A stretch of DNA of 15,976 bases. Origin: Nitrososphaerota archaeon. Its GTDB lineage: Archaea > Thermoproteota > Nitrososphaeria > Nitrososphaerales > UBA183. The stretch spans positions 1 through 15,976 of the forward strand of contig JAFMAA010000018.1 of assembly GCA_029785235.1 (NCBI GenBank), given 5' to 3'. Of this stretch, positions 7,378-12,551 are shown in pieces (the first letter of the stretch is position 1; each line of letters opens with the position of its first letter). The position numbers and the translations under genes were made by a program. The notes under the pieces were generated by a model. That model searched no databases. It was given only the letters and a program-made list of their open reading frames with translations, and was not told the origin of the DNA.

Positions 7378-7650
7378 GTGACCGGTTTCAGAGTTTGATA
7401 AACCAAACTGGCGCAGAAAAATTAGGGATGTGCAGCCGAACACCCTCGCTGACAGCTTGCCGCGATGTGGGGCAGAGGCCTCTCGGCTCGAACAGCGATG
7501 TCGGTGCGTCTTGTCAATCCAACCGCAAGTCGTGTCGTCGTGGGATAGGGAGCGCGAAATGTCTAGAGGTTCGTTTCTGGTTCGTTAGTTGTGGCTCTGG
7601 CCGGCTTTGGTTGTTTGTGGGGGACTTGATGCGTCGGCCCTTCTCTCTGG
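7378..7650. other. Intergenic stretch without a recognisable gene
   Basis: Upstream of the Lrp-like promoter and downstream of the GGGP synthase stop lie about 270 bases in which I see no convincing gene. A plus-strand A/T-rich tract (GAAAAATTA, about 7414-7422) could be a promoter for a non-coding RNA. I find no tRNA fold and no clear box C/D arrangement. Confidence 0.4.
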
Positions 7651-8412
7651 CTAGTGTTTCGCTGCTGTCACAATCTGTTCTAGTGCCTTCTCGAACCCGG
7701 CTGTCTGCAGTAAATTCCCAATCACGAGTATGTCGGCGCCAGCTCTGGCAGCTTTGGAAGCAGCCTCCGGGCCGGTGATCCCGCCGCCCACAATCAAGAG
7801 GCCGTCATAGACTCTCCTCACTGCCCGAATTGTCTCCAATGGTATTGGTTCGCCCGCGCCGCTCCCGGCTTCGAGATAGAGGGTCCTCATGCCCAGGTAC
7901 TTCGCGGCCAGCGCGTAGATGACTGCAAGGTTCGGCTTCGCTGTGGGAATAGGATTCACCTGACCGATGAAACTTGTGGCGCTGCTGTTACCGAACACCA
8001 GATATGCCATCGGGATGCTCTCGATTTTGCTCTTGTACACCTCAACCGCCCCAAGGGCTTGGGCCCCTATGATGAAGTATGGGTTGGTCGAGTTGAGCAG
8101 GGAGCTGAACAGTATGGCATCGGCGAATCGTGACACGCCTGTGATGTTACCAGGGAAAAGAACCACAGGGACGTGTGATTTATCATGTTGCGTGTGACCT
8201 TTAATCGCCTTCACGATGTCATCAAGCCTTCCCTGACTCGCCAGTGTCGACCCACCAACCAAAACCAACGAAGCACCAGCGGCGATTGATTTCCTGGCGG
8301 TCTCCACGGCTTGCTCGGGGCTGAAATCCTCCGGATCTATTAAGGCCGCACAGATTGGGCCTTTCTTCGTCTCATGATTGAGGCGAGTCTCTACTGGACC
8401 CAGCTCCACCAA
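7651..8412 (-). CDS. Geranylgeranylglyceryl phosphate synthase
   Basis: This TIM-barrel prenyltransferase joins geranylgeranyl diphosphate to sn-glycerol 1-phosphate, the first committed step of archaeal ether-lipid synthesis. The protein has about 253 residues, normal for the family. Visible family segments in order: ALIDPEDFSPEQA near the N-terminus, VGGSTL, VVLFPGN, SLLNSTNPYFIIGAQ, YLEAGSGAGEP, LIVGGGITGPEAA and ADILVIGN. The last three form the glycerol-1-phosphate binding face. The start is TTG 8412 or the adjoining GTG 8409. It begins one base after the stop of the Elf1-like gene, so the two are very probably co-transcribed and translationally coupled. It stops with TAG. Confidence 0.95.
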   Translation of the reverse strand: MVELGPVETRLNHETKKGPICAALIDPEDFSPEQAVETARKSIAAGASLVLVGGSTLASQGRLDDIVKAIKGHTQHDKSHVPVVLFPGNITGVSRFADAILFSSLLNSTNPYFIIGAQALGAVEVYKSKIESIPMAYLVFGNSSATSFIGQVNPIPTAKPNLAVIYALAAKYLGMRTLYLEAGSGAGEPIPLETIRAVRRVYDGLLIVGGGITGPEAASKAARAGADILVIGNLLQTAGFEKALEQIVTAAKH

Positions 8413-8413
8413 G

Positions 8414-8674
8414 TCAGACCCCGGCTTTGGCGTAGTCGTCTACGAAGGTGTTGTAGACGTCTATGTCGGCCCTCTTTGTTGTGTATCTCAGCTCTCGTCC
8501 TGCGTGGAGAGGGCAATTGGGGTTACCACATGTGATGTGGAAGACGAAGTCTTGTGATGATTCGTCCTGCTCAGATGTGATGCGAATCGAAATCAGGCCG
8601 CACCTTGGGCACGCAAACACCTTCGGCAGTGTTTTATGGACAACCCGTAGGGTCTTCTTCCGTCTCCTACCCAA
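8414..8674 (-). CDS. Elf1-like transcription elongation factor (zinc ribbon)
   Basis: A small basic zinc-binding protein of 86 residues. The N-terminus GRRRKKTLRVVHKTLPKVF is the Arg/Lys-rich tail typical of Elf1-family factors. It is followed by a zinc ribbon with CPRC and CGNPNC, then a C-terminal part with DIDVYNTFVDDY. Elf1 travels with RNA polymerase during elongation. The frame is open about 50 codons further upstream, but that part does not look like the family, so TTG 8674 (MGRRRKK) is chosen. GAGGGAG lies 9-15 bases upstream of it. A TATA-like CTTATCTA is around 8705-8712. It leads the operon with GGGP synthase. Confidence 0.85.
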   Translation of the reverse strand: MGRRRKKTLRVVHKTLPKVFACPRCGLISIRITSEQDESSQDFVFHITCGNPNCPLHAGRELRYTTKRADIDVYNTFVDDYAKAGV

Positions 8675-8836
8675 TTTTGCTCGCTCCCTCGTCTCCCATC
8701 TCCAGTAGATAAGGTAGCGTCTCACTCCGCTCCAAGTGTGTTCGATGAAGTTTACGTGTTCATGTGGGTATAGTTCGATAATTATAGAAAATTGGTTAGG
8801 TAAAGTGTGTTTCCTACAAACCACACACTAAACTTG

Positions 8837-8844
8837 TTTAATAC
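8837..8844 (+). promoter_or_regulatory. TATA-like box of the gene at 8868
   Basis: TTTAATAC is centred about 27 bp before the TTG at 8868. It lies in an A/T-rich divergent region shared with the Elf1-like operon and supports TTG rather than ATG 8901 as the start. Confidence 0.55.
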
Positions 8845-8867
8845 AATCTTGTCGGACACCGACGCCG

Positions 8868-9245
8868 TTGAGTCTCCCAGAATCTTTGGTTGGACAATCC
8901 ATGTTGACGGCCAGGCAGATTCAGTCCTTGCGTCTGTATGTTCGTGTCGCCTTAGGTGAAATGAGGTACAGAGAGGCGGCGTCAGCCGCCTCCCAAGGGC
9001 GCACTCGTGGAGCGTCCAAGTCGCTAACGATCGGGTCCTACTTCCGAACAGTACAGCAGGCGAGAGAGAACGTCAAGAAGTCGATTGTCACCTTGCTAAT
9101 CGGAGTCTGGCTTGGGGTTGTCAAACCCGATGATGTCCGACGACTGTTGGATGTTGCAGGCGGCGGCGTACGAGAGTTGTCAGAGGAGGAGACAGATAGG
9201 TTGGCGGGGGTGTTGCATGAGTTGGTCAAGAGGGTTGTGGTGTGA
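8868..9245 (+). CDS. Unrecognised small helical protein
   Basis: I do not recognise this 125-residue protein (114 residues if it starts at ATG 8901). It looks all-helical. An N-terminal helix (LTARQIQSLRLYVRVAL) is followed by a polar segment RYREAASAASQGRTRG. A well-ordered centre follows: GSYFRTVQQARENVKKSIVT then LLIGVWLGVVKPDDVRRLLD. It ends in an acidic-then-hydrophobic helix (ELSEEETDRLAGVLHELV). Its codon periodicity and a well-placed TATA box support it being real. The hydrophobic LLIGVWLGVV stretch is too short and too embedded to be a clear membrane span. The neighbour downstream is the membrane-anchored winged-helix gene, so a DNA-associated role is possible but is not shown by the sequence. 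Confidence 0.75.
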   Translation: MSLPESLVGQSMLTARQIQSLRLYVRVALGEMRYREAASAASQGRTRGASKSLTIGSYFRTVQQARENVKKSIVTLLIGVWLGVVKPDDVRRLLDVAGGGVRELSEEETDRLAGVLHELVKRVVV

Positions 9246-9530
9246 TGGTGTGATAGACCGCGCGCCCTTGTGTGGCCGCCTGGGTTCGATTGTGAACCGG
9301 CAAGTGCGTACCCTAACTGTTGGTCCGTGGTCGACATCTCGTGTTTGAGAGCCGTGGGCGTTGTTCGGCCGCAGCCGATGAGAGGAGGATTGCATAGTCT
9401 GTGTGGGCCGCATCGGCTCCTTGGGCTACCGGGTTGGGTGGTCTACCATGCTGAGGTTTGTGGTTGGGTCGGTGGTCTTCTTGTGGTGAGGTAAAGTCAC
9501 ACCGACCTGTGAGTAGGGCGAAACATCACT
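9246..9530. other. Intergenic region with a long-stem hairpin
   Basis: No credible coding region is seen. It holds a GGTTC/GAACC inverted repeat near 9282-9298. A stronger perfect 8-bp one is AGCCGATG (9373-9380) / CATCGGCT (9411-9418), enclosing 30 bases. The region is G/T-rich on the plus strand. A structured non-coding RNA is possible but unproven. Confidence 0.4.
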
Positions 9531-9538
9531 CTTATATC
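9531..9538 (+). promoter_or_regulatory. TATA-like box of the membrane-anchored wHTH gene
   Basis: CTTATATC is centred about 29 bp before ATG 9564. It is one of the best TATA matches in the window and predicts a leaderless mRNA. Confidence 0.65.
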
Positions 9539-9563
9539 ACAACCAAATGTCACGAGGTCACAG

Positions 9564-10211
9564 ATGGACAGTCTCGCGACCTACGCCCTTCTGTCAGCAT
9601 CCTTCTTCTTTGTGGCTCTTTCCTCTGCCTTACTCCTCAGATACAGACAGGTTTCTCAGCGCATCAACGCGTCCAGTGATTTGGGTCACGACCTCTGGTC
9701 CTCATTAGAACAGCGTCTGAAGAAGCAAGACGAGCGCATTTTGGACCTAATGGGACGGGTAGAGGTCATACAAGCCAGAGCAATGGCTTCATCCATAACT
9801 CAAACGTCGTCGCGGGTGTCCCTTCCTTCGTCTGGGTCTTCGTCTGTGGTATCATCACCAGTGAAATCGTCGGTAGTGACTGATTCTAGTCCGCCAATGC
9901 AACGTCCTGCTCAGGAGGCGTCACAATCTGAGTCACACCAATCACAGGAATCACAATTGTCGTCGCTGTCTCTTGGTCCGTCTGGTGTGGTCGTGTTGGA
10001 TGCGACGCAGGTGGCCGCCCTCAGAGCGCTGAGCGAGAGTCCCAGAAACACGCGTCAACTCACCGATTTCATTCAGAAGTCCCGCGAGCATACGGCCCGC
10101 CTGATGAAGCAGTTATTCGAGGCTGGTCTTGTCGAAAGAGATAACACATCGAAGCCGTTCGTCTACCAGCTGACCGACGAAGGCCGACGCCGTTTGTCTG
10201 GTGTGGGGTAG
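9564..10211 (+). CDS. Membrane-anchored winged-helix DNA-binding protein
   Basis: A 215-residue protein with four visible parts. An N-terminal hydrophobic segment (about residues 5-26, ATYALLSASFFFVALSSALL) is followed by arginines, so the rest should face the cytosol. A charged, probably coiled-coil stretch (about 45-75) contains LEQRLKKQDERILDLMGRVE. A Ser/Gln/Pro-rich flexible linker spans about 80-140. The winged helix at about 145-215 carries TRQLTDFIQKSREHTARLMKQLFEAGLVERD and FVYQLTDEGRRRL, close to MarR-type domains. A DNA-binding domain on a long tether from the membrane suggests a signalling regulator or a factor holding DNA at the membrane. It directly borders the candidate replication origin. 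It stops with TAG, and a T-run at 10278-10286 may terminate it. Confidence 0.8.
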   Translation: MDSLATYALLSASFFFVALSSALLLRYRQVSQRINASSDLGHDLWSSLEQRLKKQDERILDLMGRVEVIQARAMASSITQTSSRVSLPSSGSSSVVSSPVKSSVVTDSSPPMQRPAQEASQSESHQSQESQLSSLSLGPSGVVVLDATQVAALRALSESPRNTRQLTDFIQKSREHTARLMKQLFEAGLVERDNTSKPFVYQLTDEGRRRLSGVG

Positions 10212-10343
10212 ATTCAACCTCCCTGAGTTGGTTGGGGCTGATCCTATGAAGGCGCCCTCGGCGGGCAGGAATCGATTTGGTTTTTTCACCTGTGCGGAAT
10301 CGTCTACGCTCCCTCCCCATGTTTTCGTCTGCATCCACTCTAG

Positions 10344-10389
10344 GGAGTCCGACAGAGAAAAAGTAAACTTACGTAAGTAAAGGAGTCCG
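10344..10389. repeat. Direct repeats flanking an A/T-rich palindrome
   Basis: GGAGTCCG occurs at 10344-10351 and again at 10382-10389, a 38-bp spacing. Between them lies an A/T-rich segment with the perfect palindrome CTTACGTAAG (10368-10377). It sits next to the ORB-like elements and may be part of the origin. Confidence 0.5.
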
Positions 10390-10490
10390 TACTCGGGTAG
10401 CAATCTTTACTGGATATGCCTTTGTGTCTATACAAAATCGCTAAGAGCGCACGGCCAACACTGCAGAACAACAGTTTGTTCGAGAAACAG

Positions 10491-10518
10491 GATCCACTGG
10501 AAACAATGGGGTGGGGGG
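10491..10518 (+). repeat. ORB-like element A
   Basis: The plus strand reads TCCACTGGAAACAATGGGG from 10493, followed by TGGGGGG. The core and G-tract match the archaeal origin recognition box. Its G-rich tail points toward element B. Confidence 0.75.
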
Positions 10519-10564
10519 TTCGATGTGAAGACAAGTGAACACGCCAACACTAACACCACGAGAC

Positions 10565-10590
10565 GCACCCCACCATTTCCAGTGGAGCCT
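10565..10590 (-). repeat. ORB-like element B
   Basis: The minus strand reads GCTCCACTGGAAATGGTGGG and continues GTGC. It shares TCCACTGGAAA with element A in inverted orientation, and TCCA..GGAAA with element C. Confidence 0.7.
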
Positions 10591-10623
10591 CTCCAACCCC
10601 AAAACCACCAAAACACCACAATC

Positions 10624-10649
10624 TGACCCCTTTGTTTCCGTTGGAGCCA
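10624..10649 (-). repeat. ORB-like element C
   Basis: The minus strand reads GGCTCCAACGGAAACAAAGG followed by GGTCA. It lies in the same orientation as element B, 59 bp away, and carries the canonical GGAAACAAAGGGG half. Confidence 0.72.
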
Positions 10650-10777
10650 ATCCAGAGCTTTTTTAGAGACAGCCAGAGTGAACGTCAGTGAACACCCTAA
10701 GCGCTATCAATACAGCGTCTAACTAACTGACAGGTGGGTTCACAACTTCACACCTCCCACCGATAAATGAGGGCCTG

Positions 10778-11197
10778 GTGCAGCGAAAGGGCCCGACATT
10801 GCGAAAGCGGATTAAGATAGAGCTAGAAGACGACGAAGGCACGAAATATACACTAGCACTCGAAGGCGCCGTCTCACGTGACAAACTGATGAAGGCGATG
10901 GACATGCTCGAGGTCATGGACGTGCCATTGGAACGCTCACTGCGCGCGCCAGACGAGGGGACCTTCTTTGGAAAGGTACAGGTCCTCCTGGAAACGACGT
11001 TTGCCGCCGGCGACTTCTCATCATCAGACGTAGCTAGGGAATTCGAGGAGAGGTACGACCAACCCGTGAAACTGAGTACGATCTCGACATATTTGGCTCG
11101 CCTGGCAGACAAACAACACATCAAACGGGAGCGCTTCGGGAACTCTTGGGTATACCGGCGAGCGTACCTCAAACAGGCTCAGGTCGCCGAGCGATAG
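10778..11197 (+). CDS. Winged-helix protein beside the candidate origin
   Basis: A 139-residue protein I cannot name. The N-terminal 50 residues look like a small beta-alpha domain: RIKIELEDDEGTKYTLALEG, then a helix VSRDKLMKAMDMLEVM. The second half (about 65-135) is a winged helix: FFGKVQVLLETTF, FSSSDVAREFEERY, LSTISTYLARLADKQHIKRER and the wing GNSWVYRR. A predicted DNA-binding protein next to the origin could be a regulator or an accessory replication factor, but nothing in the sequence decides this. The start is taken as GTG 10778. I see no good TATA box 27 bp upstream, so the start is less certain than for other genes here. It ends with TAG inside the end of the convergent methyltransferase frame. 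Confidence 0.78.
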   Translation: MQRKGPTLRKRIKIELEDDEGTKYTLALEGAVSRDKLMKAMDMLEVMDVPLERSLRAPDEGTFFGKVQVLLETTFAAGDFSSSDVAREFEERYDQPVKLSTISTYLARLADKQHIKRERFGNSWVYRRAYLKQAQVAER

Positions 11198-11939
11198 AAC
11201 GAACACCTCCCCTCTGTAAGATGCCCACATACAGCGGGCGCTCATTCGAGAGTATGAAACGCCCAACACGCCACCCCGTCCCAAAGACCAGCTCCTTCAT
11301 CTCTTTCGGAGATACGAGAAGGTAGTCGAACCAATCTCCGACACACGTGCGGTATCTCGCCCGGATTCTCACCTGCCCGGGCATCCGCCCGCGCTCTCTG
11401 TTCCACCACTGGTATCGACGGTGGTCAGGATTGTCTGTTTTGTAGGGGTTGACGCTACAACACACAATCTTCGCGCCAGGCGAAGTCATGCGATGAATCC
11501 GTCTCAAAAGCCGCTTCGCCCACCTCCGGTTCGCGAAGAGACCGAAGTTGTTGCCCTACATCACCACCGTGTCAAAAGACCCAGGACCAAAACCGACGTC
11601 CTTGAACGCCACCAGTCGGGTCTTCCTGGCGCCTCTGGCCTTGGCGACCCTCAGAGCCAACGGGGAGCTGTCAATGCCGAGGACCTCCAACCGCTTCTCG
11701 TTTTGAAGGTAGAGTGCGACCCTGCCCGCACCACAACCAACATCGAGGGCCCGCCCCCTCACATGAGCGATCCCCTGCCTTTCGACCTCCGGCCACTCTT
11801 CGAACCGGGCGAAATAGACCTCCGGCGCGACGTCTGACGTATCAACAAGCCCGTCTTCTCGCTCGATGACTTCGTGCCCCTCACCCTACATGTGGTAGTC
11901 CCACACTTCATGCCCACGGGCGTCCTTCTGGGCTTTCAA
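11169..11939 (-). pseudogene. SAM-dependent methyltransferase interrupted by two in-frame TAG codons
   Basis: One continuous minus-strand frame of 257 codons from TTG 11939 to TGA 11169 reads as a class I SAM methyltransferase, except for TAG at codon 18 (11886-11888) and codon 128 (11556-11558). Visible parts: GHEVWDYHM, then stop, then GEGHEVIEREDG; motif I ALDVGCGAGRVALYL; the acidic LGIDSSPLAL; GSFDTVVM, then stop, then GNNFGLF; and a C-terminal half with WFDYLLVSPKEMKEL and GWRVGRFI. No frameshift is needed anywhere. Both stops sit in ATG-TAG-GG. TAG is a common normal terminator in this window, so decay to a pseudogene is the simplest reading; local readthrough or recoding is the alternative. 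A TATA-like TGATATGG lies about 28 bp before the TTG. Its substrate is unknown. Confidence 0.8.
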
Positions 11940-12021
11940 ACGACCACCGATTCGGAACCACACCATATCAACCTCACTGGTCAACACTGGCGTGGGGCCT
12001 CCCACACTTTCAGCTTCGAAA

Positions 12022-12030
12022 GGTTAAGAA
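12022..12030 (+). promoter_or_regulatory. TATA-like box of the tRNA-Thr gene
   Basis: GGTTAAGAA is centred about 32 bp before the first base of the tRNA-Thr gene. Support is positional. Confidence 0.4.
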
Positions 12031-12057
12031 TCGTGTTCGGTCGGTGCCGGCCCGAGT

Positions 12058-12144
12058 GCCACGGTGGCTCAGTGGCTAGAGCGCCACCTTGGTATGGTTA
12101 ACCCAAAGAGGTGGATGTCGTGGGTCCGACTCCCACCCGTGGCT
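12058..12144 (+). tRNA. tRNA-Thr(GGT) with a 14-nt intron
   Basis: Acceptor arms GCCACGG/CCGTGGC, D-arm GCTC/GAGC, anticodon stem CCACC/GGTGG and T-stem GTGGG/CCCAC all pair. The loop becomes TTGGTAA after removing a 14-nt intron at the canonical 37/38 site (12095-12108). The splice motif is clean: exon TTGG pairs with intron CCAA, with bulges TA|T and AG|A. The discriminator is U, as is usual for archaeal tRNA-Thr, and CCA is not encoded. The T-loop is TCCGACT, with C instead of U at position 55. The gene converges on the tRNA-Met gene 36 bp away. Confidence 0.93.
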
Positions 12145-12180
12145 CTCGTCCAAGGAAGATACCACAGACTCGTTTTATGG

Positions 12181-12313
12181 TGCCGAGGGAGGGAGCCGCG
12201 CCCCTTAGAGGCTTCGCGCCCTCGACCCCCAGATCACTCTTCCCAGCCCAGGATTATGAGTTTCACCCTGTCGGGTGTAGCCTGGTGCCATAACTAGGCT
12301 AGGCCACCTCGGC
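12181..12313 (-). tRNA. Elongator tRNA-Met(CAT) with three introns
   Basis: Minus-strand gene. The acceptor arms GCCGAGG/CCTCGGC pair, the discriminator is A, and CCA follows in the genomic sequence. Removing three introns gives a normal arm CCAGA-CTCATAA-TCTGG, variable loop GGGTC and T-stem GAGGG/CCCTC. Intron 1 (12262-12281, 20 nt) is at 30/31, with exon CACC pairing intron GGTG. Intron 2 (12235-12254, 20 nt) is at 37/38. Intron 3 (12195-12212, 18 nt) is in the T-loop at 59/60, with CGCG/CGCG, inner stem CCTC/GGGG and bulges AA|G and GC|T. The exon between introns 1 and 2 is only 7 nt and carries the anticodon. The mature T-loop is CGCGAAT, lacking U54 and U55. Confidence 0.87.
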
Positions 12314-12337
12314 ACTGCGTACGCCGTCGTAGGTTGG

Positions 12338-12346
12338 GGATAAAAG
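12338..12346 (-). promoter_or_regulatory. TATA-like box of the tRNA-Met gene
   Basis: Minus-strand CTTTTATCC is centred about 29 bp before the first base of the tRNA-Met gene. This fits tRNA promoter geometry and is a strong TATA match. Confidence 0.6.
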
Positions 12347-12389
12347 CCTCATCATGAAACCACAGCCAGCGGCTTTCTTCCCAGCAAGC

Positions 12390-12399
12390 CTTAATATCA
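12390..12399 (+). promoter_or_regulatory. TATA-like box of the small membrane protein gene
   Basis: CTTAATATCA is centred about 29 bp before TTG 12423. It supports the short form of the protein rather than a start at 12354. Confidence 0.5.
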
Positions 12400-12422
12400 G
12401 ACGCCGACGCCGCGCCAGCAGA

Positions 12423-12551
12423 TTGTTCCCGTTCCTCAGCATCACCAGCTACTACAATTTCATCAGTACAATGATGATCGTGCTTTTCGTCATAGTTCTC
12501 GTGTTGGTGTTTGTATACGAATACGACGCTCTAAGACGCTCGAAGAGCTAG
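12423..12551 (+). CDS. Small single-span membrane protein
   Basis: A 42-residue peptide from TTG 12423. One strongly hydrophobic segment (about residues 17-32, MMIVLFVIVLVLVFVY) is followed by a charged tail EYDALRRSKS, suggesting the C-terminus stays in the cytosol. I do not recognise the family. The TTG start is chosen from the TATA-like box 29 bp upstream; the frame is also open from ATG 12354, which would add an Arg-rich extension (65 residues). It ends exactly one base before the stop codon of the convergent RPA-like gene, at an AGCTAGCT palindrome that supplies both TAG stops. Confidence 0.55.
   Translation: MFPFLSITSYYNFISTMMIVLFVIVLVLVFVYEYDALRRSKS

Larger units (their letters stand above)
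10340..10660. other. Candidate replication origin (oriC) with three ORB-like elements
   Basis: The 566-bp gene-free stretch 10212-10777 holds three copies of an element matching archaeal origin recognition boxes: a TCCA(C/A)(T/C)GGAAA core followed by a G-rich tail. One copy is on the plus strand and two on the minus strand, within about 160 bp. To their left lies an A/T-rich part (about 10355-10440) with a 10-bp palindrome and flanking 8-bp direct repeats, a possible unwinding element. Binding by the Orc1/Cdc6 encoded at 4981-6174 is inferred from the motif and supported by the related site at that gene's promoter. Genes on both sides encode winged-helix proteins. Confidence 0.75.

Noticed and set aside
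7395..7778. 127-codon plus-strand open frame between the Lrp-like and GGGP synthase genes
   Set aside because: Its composition is low-complexity and Ser/Arg/Cys-rich, it runs antisense into the well-supported GGGP synthase gene, and no domain pattern is seen.
10980..11000. CTCCTGGAAACGACG as a further ORB element
   Set aside because: Shares only the TGGAAAC core, lacks the G tract and lies inside the coding sequence of the winged-helix gene; probably chance.
11421..11837. 138-codon plus-strand open frame
   Set aside because: Antisense to the methyltransferase frame, whose motif I and other motifs are clear on the minus strand.
11556..11888. Genome-wide TAG recoding (pyrrolysine) as explanation for the methyltransferase
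   Set aside because: TAG ends about half of the other genes in the window, so a global reassignment is unlikely; only a context-dependent event remains possible.
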